64,000 nucleotides of DNA. Source: Dichomitus squalens LYAD-421 SS1 (Eukaryota; Basidiomycota; Agaricomycetes; Polyporales; Polyporaceae). A program made the translations under genes and the position numbers. This document shows, in pieces, positions 11,397 through 22,625 of the stretch (positions within the stretch are counted from its first letter, which is position 1; the number at the start of each line of letters is the position of its first letter). The notes beneath the pieces were generated by a model. It worked only from the letters and a program-made list of their open reading frames with translations. It had not been told where the DNA came from and ran no database searches. Where the stretch lies: positions 667,573 to 731,572 of the forward strand of contig NW_006766886.1 of assembly GCF_000275845.1 (NCBI RefSeq), written 5' to 3'.

Positions 11397-14257
11397 CTAC
11401 TCGCTGAACTTCGGCACATCAAACGTGTCCTCCGGGTCCGCCCCGTGCTGCAGGATATACTCCTTGTGCTTCTGCGCCAGGTGCAAAATGTGGCTGACCG
11501 TCTTGTGCGCGTCGATCTCCACGCGCGGGTTCAGCAGCGCCGCCGCGCGCACCGCCTGCGCCGCGACGTCGTACCGGCTCGTCCGGTTGAGCAGCATCAT
11601 CATGAACGGCGACGTCGTCGTCCCCTCCTCCTGGTACCCGTTGATCGTCATCCGCTCCAGGCCCTCGCGCCCGAACAGCAGGCCCTGTGCGCGCCCTTCA
11701 GTCAACAAAAGACTTTCCCAATGCGCTAAGCAGGAGGAGACGCACCTTGAGCTCGACGGGGTACCCGTGGTAGTTGAAGATGACGGGCTTGTTGCGCGTG
11801 AAGAGCGACTCGAAGCCCTGGTCGCTGAGCGCGTGCGGGTGCGACCCAAACGGCCCGAGGATCATCAGGTCTGTCACGTTCACCACGCGCACCCGCAGGG
11901 CGGGGATCTCCTTCCGGAGCAGCGCCGCCGCGGCGATGACCTCAAACGTCAACTCCACGCCGATGCCGACGAGAACGACGTCCGGGGCCATGCCCTCGTC
12001 CGTGGACGCGAATTTCCAGACTGACGCGCCGGCGATGCAGTGCTGAAATTCACAGCAGGAAAATCAGACATGGAAATTCAAGCACGAAGCGGGAGAAAGC
12101 GCACCCGATCAGCCTCTTCTGGGCTCAACCACACAGGCGTGGGCTGTTTGCTGCCAACCATCAGATTGACATAGTTCTTCGCGCGTAGACAGTGCGCCAT
12201 CGTCGACAAGAAGCAGTTCGCGTCCGGGGGGAGGTACACGCGTGCCGAGTGCGGCTTCAAGTTCAGCACCGCGCCGATGAACGATGGGTTTTGATGCGAA
12301 AAACCGTTATGCTCCCTGATACACCACACTCGTCAACTCTAATCCTCTCTCACGAAGCCAGCCAGCGGAGAAGAAAGGAACTCACTGCCGCGTCCACGTA
12401 CTCGTCTCGACATAGTTGAGCGAGCCCATCGGCTGCCTCCACGGCACCTCAGCGGCGGTCTTGACAAACTTCGCGTACTGCACCATCATCGTGTGGATGA
12501 TGCCCAAGAACGCCTCATAGCTCGGGAAGAGGCCCGTCCGGCCGGTGAGTGTGTAGCCCTGGAGCATGCCCTGACAGGTGTGCTCCGAGAGGATCTCGAT
12601 GACACGGCCGCCCGAGGCGCGAGACGCGACGTCCCACTGCATGTTGCGTCCAGAGTGGCGGAGGACGCCGTCGAGCTTGTTCGAGATCAGCTCGTCCGGG
12701 GAGAAAACGCGGAAGGAGTGCGGGTTCTGCTGGGCGACGGCGTCGAGCAGTTCGCCGGTCACCTGCATGGGGCTCTGCGCGGAGCCCTTCTCGACAGCGA
12801 AATCGCGCCACTCTGGGACACTGAGCGCGGTGTATGCCTTGTACGCTTCCTCGCGCATGCCCAAGCGCTTGCTCTCCTCCTTCGGGATGATGGACAGGAT
12901 ATTAGGGTTGGGGACGCCGTCGGAGCCGAACAGCTCCTTCGGGTTGTAAGAGCGCAACCACGTCTGAAGTATCTCTCGTTCGCCCGCATCTTTTTTCGCG
13001 TTCGGAAGGGGGACCTGATGGGACCTAAAAGAGCCCTCGATATACTCGCCGTGGAGTTCTTTCGGGCCTGACCATCCCTGCATACAACCATTTGAGTCAG
13101 CCCACGCCAATATCGTTACACTGAAGGCGCCGTACCTTAGGTGTGCGCAGGATGAGCACAGGCCAGCGCGGCTTCACGATGGGGTTACCGCTCCGGGCTG
13201 CTTTCTGGATCTTGTGAATCTCGCCGAGGGCCCACTCCATGCTCGCCGCAAGGTCCAGGTCGATGTTGTCAAGATCCTCGACAATGCGCGCCTGGTATCC
13301 GTACCCGGCGAAGAGCGCAGCGATCTCCTTGTCGTCCATGGTACCGTAGATGGTTCGCTCGGAGATCTTGAAGCCGTTTACGTGTACGATAGGGAGCACC
13401 GCCCCAGACTCTGCGGGGTCGATGTACTTGTAGCCGTGCCATGCGCTAGAGGAGAAGACGAAGTATCGTCAGAGCAGACAGTAGGGGTCCATGGAGGTGC
13501 ACGCACGTAGCAGTCGGGCCGGTCTCGGCTTCACCGTCGCCGACGACAACGACACAGACAAGGTCGGGCTTGTCCATGACGGCACCGAACGACACGCCGA
13601 GGGCGTAACCGAGCTCGCCACCTTCGTGAATCGACCCTGGTGTCTCGGCATTGACGTGACTTTACGCGGGAGAAGATCAGCTCGGGTGTTCCTGGGAGCA
13701 ACAAGGGGGGACTCACCTTGGGAAACCGCCAGGAGCACTGAAGGAAGCGATGAGGGCAGAGAGGCCCTGCCTATCGCGCGAGTACTTGGGATAGAAGCTG
13801 CCGAGGGAGCTCTCGAGCCAGAGGGAAGAGAGAATGGCGGGAGCGCCGTGGCCGGGGCCTACGACGTAGAGGGCGTCGATGCCGGTCTTGGCGATGAGGC
13901 GGTTGAGGTGGGCGTAGACGAGGGTGAGGCCGGGGCAGGTTCCCCAGTGGCCGAGGAGGCGGGGCTTGATATCTTCGGGGGTGATATCGCGCTCTACGAG
14001 GGCGTTGTCCTTCAAGAAGATCATGGCTGGATATATGCGCATATAGTCAGGTCAATCGGCGACAAGAGACGATTCTAGGAACAGGACGTACCGGCAGCGA
14101 TGTAGTCGGCAGCTCTGCGGAACTGCTTAACGGCGACAAGTTCTTCATCGGAAAGAGCATGCTTGATGTCGAGCTTAACGCTGAGGTCAAGGACGGACTC
14201 CGGGAGGAGAGACTGATCGGGAGGGGGGTTAGGTTGGAAGAGCTTTTGGCCAGGCAT
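11397..14257 (-). CDS. XFP: Xylulose-5-phosphate/fructose-6-phosphate phosphoketolase
   Basis: This thiamine-diphosphate enzyme splits xylulose-5-P (or fructose-6-P) with phosphate to give acetyl phosphate and glyceraldehyde-3-P (or erythrose-4-P). It is cytosolic. About eight exons read on the minus strand to about 800 residues, normal for the family. Motifs in order are [50 protein letters not shown] (the TPP/Mg site), [72 protein letters not shown] and the C-terminal [17 protein letters not shown]. The start [14 protein letters not shown] is the first ATG after a pyrimidine-rich leader with a TATA-like ATAAATA. It faces acetate kinase, which uses its product acetyl phosphate. Confidence 0.96.
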
Positions 14258-15572
14258 GATTGGAGAGGGGAGGAGTTGGGAAGTGAGAGAGGAGTAGTGG
14301 GGAGCAAAGAGCGATAGGGGGAGGCATATTTATGGAGACGGGGAGCGAGGAGGTGAGTATACGATAGCGTCTGAGGGCATCCGTGCGTCTGAGGGCATCT
14401 GTGCGTCACAGCTGGTGTCTTCTGCTGCCAAATCGGGCCCGGCTTCTCCAAAGACGCGTCCAGTCACGCCAGTCACGCGCTGAGGCCAATGAGCGGCCCG
14501 GCGGTGTGACTCTGGACTGTGCCTCCCATGGACTGCACTGGACGCGATTGGGACATGGCCGACCAAAGGCCAGACGTTCCTAAAGCCCGCTTTCCTTCTT
14601 TCGTCGTCCATCAAACGTTCTACGCCTCCGTGGACCATCATCGCTCTCTATCCAGGCCCCTGAAACGTCGCCGTGATACTCGTATGCTCTCATGGTCGAC
14701 AGCAATTACCAGCCTAGAACACACCTCAGGGGCCTACCGGAGCGCCACAGCGCGACAAGCAGCGCGGACGTCCTCTCTTTCGCGGTCTCTCGCGGGTCTC
14801 GACAGCGCCTTCCCCCCACTTCTTGTCAGCTTCTCTTCCGGATGCCCTGATAGACTTGAAGCCGAGTTCCTGCCGCCCTGCTTCCCCTGTCCGAAGATCC
14901 CGCACTGACAACCAACCCGATCTTCCTCGCCCCAACGACCTGTGCGTACAAGAGAGTCCAAGGCATACATGCGGCCGCATAGGCCGCTGAGTCTGGCTCC
15001 CAACCAGAGACGTCGCGCGCAAAACAACATCGACTCGCCGAGCTACTATCTGCCTCATCTCCGACCGCGAGGCATATTCGCAGTCATCGCAACATAGTAA
15101 TCATCGTGCGCAAAGTAAAGTGCCTTACGGAAATGGACGTTGCAGCGCAGCCTTTGCGTAGACATCGACGTCATACTCGGTCATGCAGACACCCCACCCA
15201 TCCTCACGATGAAGCGCCCTCAGTGCAACGTCAAACCTAGTTCGTCAACTCCCCAGACGAAGGTCGCCCCCGCACTTCCTGTACAGAACCGCAGCCATCG
15301 CTTCAGTAGCTCAGGCGGTCGAAGACTCGACGAGAACGTAGTCCAGGCATTTGTGAGTCCAATCGATCGTCCAGGCTCTTGTATGACACGGGCCAGACCC
15401 CCCAGATAAGTCGGCGACATCTCTCCGCAAAATGCTAAGATGACTTGACATATGCACTGCCCGCGCACGGATGCTCGTCTGAACGCTTCGTACACACGAA
15501 AGCGCGACCAGTTGAATATTAGTTGAAGGCTCTTGGGATGGAATGGAACCCGAACAGCACAACTAACGAACC
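14258..15572. other. Divergent intergenic region between phosphoketolase and acetate kinase
   Basis: About 1.3 kb separates the two opposed start codons. No gene is supported inside. It must contain the promoters of both, including a TATA-like motif on the minus strand near 14325 and a C/T-rich leader just before the phosphoketolase ATG. A shared regulatory region is possible but not shown. Confidence 0.6.
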
Positions 15573-17257
15573 ATGCCGCACCACTCTAGGACCAACTCCC
15601 TGCGTACGCACCCGCAAGCGCGCACCGCTGCCTCCAACCCCGCCACCGAATTCCACCTCCCCATGGGCTCCGAAGAGCACCGCGCGCCCAAGTCCGGGCT
15701 CATCCTCGCCGTGAACGCCGGCTCCTCCTCGCTCAAGATCTCCCTCTTCAAGCGCAGCCCCTCCCCCTCCCCGTCTCCCAATGACGACTCACATGCGGTC
15801 GAGCTCCTGCTCACCTCGACGATCGACAACATCTCCGCGCCCCCCGCGCGCTTCTCGTTCGCGCTCGCCGCGCACGCCGAGGGCCGCGAGACGAAGAAGG
15901 AGCCGGTCGAGCGCGTGCGCGACCACGCGTCCGCGTTCGCGCACTTCCTCGACTACCTCAAGCGCGAGGCGAGCATCGACCGCGCGCAGATCGTGCACGT
16001 GTGCCACCGCGTCGTGCACGGGGGCGACTACTTCAAGCCGGTGGTGATCACGGACGAGAGCTACCACCACATCGAGCGGCTCTCTGACCTCGCGCCACTG
16101 TGAGCGCCCTTCGTTTTCCCGCCTCGCCTCGTATCGCCTCGTGAAGTGCGCTGACGAGAGGCGTGTGTTAGGCACAACGGGGGCGCGCTGTCCGTGATCA
16201 AGGCGTGCATCGACGCGCTCCCGAACGCGAGCTCGATCGCGTACTTCGACACCTCCTTCCACCGCACCATCCCCGAGCACATCGCCATGTACGCGATCTG
16301 CCAGGACGTCGCGCGGCGCCGCGGCCTCAAGAAGTACGGCTTCCACGGCCTCAGCTGTGCGTCCCCCCCACCCCGTTCCCTCTCTGCCCCTCGCCCCTTG
16401 CTGACACAGCACGCACGCAGACGCGTTCATCCTCCGCGCAGTGAGCGCCCACCTCCAGCGCCCGCCCGCCTCCCTGAACCTCATCGTGCTGCACCTCGGC
16501 TCGGGCGCGTCGATGTGCGCGGTCGCGGGGGGCCAGTCGCTCGACACGACGATGGGCCTCACGCCGGTGTCGGGCCTGCCCGGGGCGACGCGCTGCGGGG
16601 TGATCGACCCGAGCCTGATCTTCCACTACACGAACCGCGCGGGGCGCATCTCGCACGACCGCTCGCTGGCCGTCGACGTGCACGTCACGGAGGCGGAGGA
16701 GATCCTGAACAAGCGGAGCGGGTGGGCGGCGCTGACGGGCACTACGGACTTTGGGGAGATCGTGCGGAATATGAAGAGGGTGGAGGAGAGGGGGCGCAGA
16801 GGGGTGAAGGGGGACGAGGGCGAGGGGCAGGAGGAGGGACAGGAGGAGGAGGAGGAGGGGAAGTGGAGGACGGCGTTCGACCTGTTCGTCGACCGGATCT
16901 TGGGGTTTCTCGGGGGGTACTACTTGAAGTTGGGAGGTAAGGTGGACGCGCTGGTGTTCGCAGGGGGGATCGGGGAGCGCAGCGTCGAGCTGAGGGAGGC
17001 GGTGCTGGACAAGGCGGCATGCCTTGGGTTCGAGCTCGACCCTGAGGCGAACGGGAAGGTGGACGGGGACGAGAGCGTGGTTGTGGACGTGGGGAAGGGG
17101 AAGGAGGGCAAGCGGGTACTCGTGTGCAGGACGGATGAGCAGGTACGCCGGGTGTTGGGTGATGTGTTTGTGTTTTGCGGAGATGCTGACGCCGTTGCTT
17201 GTATAGCTCGAGATGGCGAAGGAGTGCGCGCTCGACTCGAGGTTCTGGGAAGAGTGA
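15573..17257 (+). CDS. ACK: Acetate kinase
   Basis: Acetate kinase interconverts acetyl phosphate plus ADP with acetate plus ATP. In fungi it partners with phosphoketolase. Exons 15573-16099, 16172-16356, 16421-17142 and 17207-17257 keep phase. ASKHA-fold motifs are LAVNAGSSSLK (phosphate 1), CHRVVHGGD, FDTSFHRTIPE, YGFHGLSY, LHLGSGASMCAVAGG, DTTMGLTPVSGLPGATRCG and LVFAGGIGERSVELRE. An acidic, low-complexity insertion (about residues 358-383, rich in Glu and Gly) sits before the FDLFVDRILGFLGGYY helix and is not usual. The ATG at 15573 adds a basic 30-residue leader; a second in-frame ATG at 15663 (CCCCATGGGC) starts much nearer the canonical N-terminus and may be the real one. Confidence 0.95.
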
Positions 17258-18040
17258 TCGGGTGGCGGACAATGTTTTCCTTTGTATGCGGTCCGATTGG
17301 GATATGTCACGGCTGGGCGGAGGACGGTTATATGTTTGCGGTGAGTACATCTGCACTCATTCACAACTCAGTGAACACCGGCTGAGCTGACTTTTGAGAT
17401 TGTCTGCTTACAAGAGTCCGCAATATGCACCGCTCCCGTTCGACTGACCTTCCAGAAGCGTGTGTAGCCATCTTGATCGTGATGCTCATGTCCGGCCTTC
17501 TGGCGGCAGCATGTCCCGTTGTCTCCATCGTCAGTTTGGTCTTGTTCGTATCGTGTGCTGCCGTCACAGTATGAGTCGTCTTCAGGTCTAGGAGGAGGAA
17601 ACATTGTACCACCATCTTGCTACCGGCATAACGGCGCATCACGATCGAACAATGCGCTATACCCCTGGTGCAGTCATCAATAGCAGAGTCTCCTGCATAA
17701 CGCGCATGTCCGAATATTCACAGGCCGAATCCGTATCACTCGCATACCGCAGAATCCCAAGAGGCATGCAAAGTTGGTATCCTGCATTGAGTCGCTTTGA
17801 CGTGGGGCAGCATTATTGTCATTCCCACCATATGCGAGTGAAAGAAGGACGAAAGATGTAACGGTTTCGAGAGGAGCACTTGAGCTGATCTTGATGCCAT
17901 GTGGGCAGGCGCTCATTAGGCGCCCGACGAAGACCAACAAGAATTGAACACCCCTAATTTGACAAGCCAACGCAGGCAAGGCACTGACAACACGATCCCA
18001 AGACTGCCCGAAGGAGGCGTAAGCGGAGTATACACTGTGA
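17258..18040 (+). other. Intergenic, no gene seen
   Basis: The 3' flank of acetate kinase continues to the left end of the duplicated promoter block. No supportable coding region is visible. Confidence 0.5.
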
Positions 18041-18576
18041 CCCTCACACGTCTTCCGGTCTAATGCCGTCGTTGTTGCTGCATAGACGCATGAGCTGCGG
18101 TGTCGAGTCGGAAAACACAGGTGGGAGTCATTCGTCGCGCCAGGGACTGGCGTAGTACTGCAGCACCAGCGCAAACGGGCCTGGAATGCAGCTGTCTCAG
18201 TCTGACCCAGCGGTAGTCGTGGCGGAGCAGTTCGTAACGCGGGACGGAAAGTCGGCCTGTCTCTTTTCGGGCTCGTCTGCAACGCGACGCTCTCCGCCTC
18301 GTGAAGGCGCGGACCTCTCCATGCCGCATGGGCCAGTCACTACGGCTGTTGGACTTTGGCAAATTCTTTAACCTCGAAGTCCCGCACTCCCTACCCCCTC
18401 TCCTGCGGGTATATAAGGTCCGCGATTTTGACCCTAAGACCCCAGCAAACAAACACTACTCAAAGTCCTCGCACACAGATATGTCAACGCAGAAATCATC
18501 ACCCCGAACACACATCGTCAACGTGCAGCTCTTCGCCCTCTCGGCCGTCACCTTGTCCACTGTCGCTTTCGCCGGG
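18041..18576 (+). repeat. Duplicated block, copy 2: cerato-platanin promoter and signal peptide
   Basis: Collinear with 4401-4929, same strand. The TATA box, the CAAACAAACACT leader and the signal-peptide codons are all recognisable. Similarity fades after the signal peptide. Confidence 0.85.
18410..18417 (+). promoter_or_regulatory. TATA box in the second cerato-platanin promoter copy
   Basis: TATATAAG sits in the same TGCGGG setting as the first copy, so the core promoter looks intact although the gene behind it is truncated. Confidence 0.7.
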
Positions 18577-18585
18577 AAACAGTAG
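18481..18585 (+). pseudogene. Truncated cerato-platanin 5' copy (signal peptide only)
   Basis: The codons aligned with the start and signal peptide of the intact gene read QLFALSAVTLSTVAFAGKQ and then TAG. The original ATG is GTG (18523-18525). An in-frame ATG 42 bases upstream (18481) would still allow a 34-residue product with a hydrophobic core. No repeat extension or cerato-platanin domain follows. This half complements the 3' half at 6961-7417. Confidence 0.8.
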
Positions 18586-18801
18586 GGTATGTCTGCCGCA
18601 CAGCACTAATACGACGCAGGTTTAGATGTCTTATCCGACCTACGATAGGCGAGGTCCTGCTCGGTTTATGCGACTGGTTGCACGTCCCAAATTTCTCCTG
18701 CGTTGACCTTATCGAATGCTGACGGCTCGTGTTGAACATTTAGAGGACGAGCAGATTGAACCGCTACTGGATGTCGGTTAACATGGAGTACATTGAACGA
18801 C

Positions 18802-19788
18802 CTATTCCCGTGCCAATACTTTGCCGACCCATGTCCCAATCGCCTTGTTCGTTTCCGCCGGACTCTCGAGATGCGGCGAATGCCCGAGCCCATCCAACAT
18901 GTAAATCTCGAGGTCCGCATAAAGCCTCTCGAGGAGCGCACGCATGGCCTCCCAGTTCCGATGCTGATCCTCGCGGCCTTGCACGACAAACACCGGCACA
19001 TTTCGTACACGCCGTTCCCACTCTGCTGACGCGTCTTGCTTGCGGCTGAAGTTCTGAATCTTCGCGTGCCGTGGTGCTGCGAGGAATCCGCCCATCATCT
19101 GCAATTTCAGTGGGTAGGAGATTGGGAGCGACGTAGGCGCTACGCAGGAATCGGCGAAGAACGACGCGGCAGCGGTCATCTCCTGTGCTGATTCGGTCAT
19201 GAGGGTACCAAAGGCACCCACAAGGAATGCGCTGGTAGTGCTCATACCGTATTCGAGGTGGATCGCGCCGCCGCCGCAGTAGATGATGCCGGACAGGTAT
19301 GTAGGCCCATAGGCATTTATTACATCCACTGCGATGGCGCCTGGCCGTGCGTAAACCTGGGTTAGCGTGTTTACCGCAAAAGGCGGATGAGTTTCTGCAA
19401 ACCTCCGAGGCTCCTAAGATACGTGAAATATAGCCTGGTCAGTAGGCGATGCAAATCATTGGCTGCTGATCACTCACCAACCAATCAGGAATGGCTTCTC
19501 CACGCCGAATGCTTCGCATACGGTTTTGAAGTCCTCTGCATAACGGATGGATTCATATCCCTCTGACTCGACAGGCGCCCCGCTTCGACCGTGACCACGC
19601 AGCTCGTAGCGAATGAGGTGGAAATCATGGAGAAGGTCTGGGTCCGCGAATTGATTATCGAATCCGAGCGCGGTACACCCCATACCATGGATGAAGACGA
19701 GCGCAGGCTTGGAGGGCTCCCCTGCGGATTCCGCCCAGATCTTGTTGCCGTCCGGGGAGGTGAGGCTTTGTTCTCCTGACAGCGGCAT
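18802..19788 (-). CDS. Alpha/beta hydrolase 1 (esterase/epoxide-hydrolase-like)
   Basis: Exons 19788-19478, 19413-19403 and 19340-18802 sum to 287 codons (286 residues). The order is that of the AB_hydrolase_1 fold: PALVFIHGMGCTALGFDNQF (oxyanion HG loop), IRYELRGHGRSG, the nucleophile elbow GWSLGG, VPVFVVQGREDQHRN with the acid, and MLDGLGHSPHLESP with the histidine. The nucleophile serine lies on an 11-nt exon (19413-19403). The homologous gene at 20481-21529 has no intron directly after this point, so an intron was gained here or lost there. Substrate is unknown; fungal members act on esters, lactones or epoxides. No signal peptide is present. Confidence 0.85.
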
Positions 19789-20480
19789 ACTGCTGGTGTT
19801 GGCTTATAGTCTGAAGAGTGAGTGCTTACGACTATCCTGCGTATGTCTGCATGCTCCATTTATGCCGTGACCTTGCCTGAGCGTTAGACCTTCACAGGAA
19901 TAGAACTCAAGGGATACACCGGTCTTTCGGATACTGAAACGGTTTGTAAGGAACCTATCCCGAAGACCGGTTTATTTTTCAGCACACGGACAGGGTCGGC
20001 GCTCATTTGCTTGCGGACCAATAGCATCTCAGCTTCCATCATACGAACTACGAGACGTTCGTCTTGTACGTGTTACCATGATGTGTACTATGTACTGTGT
20101 ATGCTGGTCGTATTCCGGTAGAGCGTAAGTATCAAAAGATCGACGGCCCTCAGCGCGCCATCCGCGCGTTGCGCTGTGCAACGGGACTGACTGCATCCGC
20201 AGGAATGGATGAATGTCACATCGAAAATCGTGGTTGGTTTCGTACTACGTGATTCGTGATATTGTTGTACCCGAAGTCACTGACTTAGGCTCAGGCTCAG
20301 TCCTTCTTCGATTCGCGTTCGCGATCGGTGACCAGCTAATCGCGGGAATGACCGCGGACCAAGAAGACAACTTTCAAGCCCTCGAATGTGCGTACAATTA
20401 ACGTGATAAATAGCCCGTCGCGACACCCGCGCCCCCATACCCTCGAGTCAATGAAGAAATCCCTTCTCTGAAACCATGGA
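19789..20480. other. Intergenic between the tandem hydrolases
   Basis: No coding region is supported. An inverted pair around 19918-19973 (ACCGGTCTTTCGG and CCGAAGACCGGT) could form a hairpin. Confidence 0.5.
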
Positions 20481-21529
20481 CTACAGCTTAGAACGCTGCC
20501 ACGTCTGTCAAATTAGCAGGTGTATCAGATGGGACGATAAAGCGATACCGATCACAAGAATTGCCCCAGTGCGACCCGCAGGGTACTCACCTTTCCTTCG
20601 ACGACCCCCTGCACCCAGGCTGCAATGGCCTTGTTCGTCTCCGCCGCGTTCTCGAAATGCGGTGAGTGGCCGATGCCGTCCATGAGCTTCACCGAGACGT
20701 CGTCGTATATTCGCCTCGCGATACTGATCATGTTCTCGTACAGACAGTGCAAGTCCTCTTTGCCCTGGACGATGAGCACCGGCACCTGACGCGCCGTGGT
20801 CTCCCAGACGGTGTGGTCCTGTACGCGCCTGATGCTCCAATAACGGGCCGCGCGAGGTTGCATGATGAAGCCACCCATCCAGAGCAGCTTGACGTCGTAG
20901 GGAAGAGGTTCCTTGACGCACGAGTCGACGAACGCCTCGGCGCCGCCGCTCATATCATCGGCTTCGAGTGAGCTGATGACAGGCCAGAGCTCCTCCATCA
21001 GCGGGTGTTTGCATGGAGGATGGTAGTTGAGGGCGAGGATGGAACCGCCCACGTAAACGATCCCCGAGATATATTCGGAGCCATAGGCGGTGATCACATC
21101 CACAGCGATACAGCCCCCCAAACTCCTACACGATGGGAAGAGGTGAGCGTTCATGCTATGCTTGGCAATTTGCTCGATGCCGGCCGCTTACCAGCCGACC
21201 ATGAACGGCTTCACTACTCCAAACGCGTCGCACACTGTCTTGAAGTCCTCTGCGATGCGGATCGACGCGTAGTCCTTCTCGTCGAGGGGCTTCCCGCTTC
21301 TCCCGTGCCCCCGCATCTCGTATCGTACGAGGTGGAAGTTCTTCTTCAGATCCACGTCGGCGAACTGTTTATCCCACCCGAGCGCTGTGCAAGAAAGTCC
21401 GTGAACGAAGACGATCGGGGGCTTCGAAGCGTCTCCTGAGGACTCGGCCCAAATTCGCGTTCCGTCTGGAGAGGTGAGGATGCGGACGCGCGAGGTCATC
21501 GGCGGGTGAGTCTGAGTCTGCAGAGCCAT
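20481..21529 (-). CDS. Alpha/beta hydrolase 2, tandem paralogue
   Basis: Exons 21529-21192, 21125-20591 and 20504-20481 sum to 299 codons (298 residues). Landmarks match the neighbour: TSPDGTRIWAESSGD, IVFVHGLSCTALGWDKQFAD, VRYEMRGHGRSGKP, the elbow GWSLGGCIAVDV, VPVLIVQGKEDLHCL and LMDGIGHSPHFENAAETNKA. The Ser-Asp/Glu-His triad appears complete. The last exon was chosen because GTGAGT...TTGACAG joins in frame and gives the end TWQRSKL; without splicing the frame would stop at 20552. Same orientation and strong similarity to the gene at 18802-19788 point to a local duplication. No signal peptide is seen, and the substrate is unknown. Confidence 0.85.
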
Positions 21530-22625
21530 CACGAAGTTGCAGGCTGGTTTGACTGCAAGGGGTCGCAGGAAGTAGAGAGCTGTCGTGCGCGGCGTGCTAT
21601 GTGCTACGTGCGCGGAGCACTTCTCGGAAACGGGACTCAGTCTGTTTCGCGTTCAAGCTTATTTACGCTTTTCACGGCAGCGCTATCTCCAGCAGAGACC
21701 ACAGGTCCAGCCGCGACCTTCCGTATCCGACTGCGAGGAGCCTATCTATTCTAGGACGTGTCCGCAAGGAGGGAAGTCTCTCAGCCTGGTCTCTCGGGCA
21801 CCAGAAGGCTTTCTTTCGTACGTGGCTGACGTTGAGCAATAGAGAAATCATGCAAGAATCAGGAGCTCCGTGCCCACGAGGCTGGCCTGAACGCAATATA
21901 CAGGGCGAAGCATGGGGTTCTACGGCTTCTGGTATTCGTAGGGCGTGGGACGGACGGTTGGCCCTTGACCGGCATTGGCTGGTGTCGTTCAGAGGCCTGG
22001 AAAGGCCGGATTAGACGCGGACCCACCGTGCACTCTCATTGGAAGAGAGCACTTCTTCCTCTGGCCATGACAAATTGCCAGATCTGCCCAATCATCACGA
22101 CACCCGATTGTGCACCCGAGACGATCTGGAAAGCGAACTTGACCTGTACCGCAAGCGCTGCCTGCGCTGCTAGTGCGCTCTATGTGATAAACGCAGCGCC
22201 CCCAGCGGGGCGTCCCAGACCCCTTAGGCGAAGGAAGGTCCGAATCCCCCGCATTGTCCGCGGGGTTCCCATCCACGCCCTGTCGGTGGCTTCTCGCGAG
22301 TGTCTTCCTTCCCACCTACCAGTTCTTCAACTCTTCGTTGGACTCTTCTTATGGCTGCTGTTGAACAGACCTCGGACGTGTACACGTACACGTGAAGATT
22401 GATGCGCGTGTGCAGAGAACGTAAGTCCGAAGTACGTGGTACGATAGGTGAGATGCGGGCAATAACTGTGCAACGATACATAGACTGCAATAGCGATTAG
22501 TACTAAACACGGACAGCGAAGCGCGGGTGAGAGGACATGTAACGATAAGTGAATACGTATACCAGCACAGCGACAACACCAGCGACACTACCAGCCTCAA
22601 CCTTCCCCGGACCCAAGCGCCAGTG
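21530..22625. other. Intergenic, no gene seen
   Basis: Frames such as 21965-22402 plus show no motif. This is the upstream flank of hydrolase 2 and the 3' flank of the exchanger. Confidence 0.5.

Noticed and set aside
15789..17364. Long minus-strand frames (up to 337 residues) across acetate kinase
   Set aside because: They are antisense to strong acetate kinase motifs; high GC content removes stops. Their His/Pro/Arg-rich composition is not protein-like.
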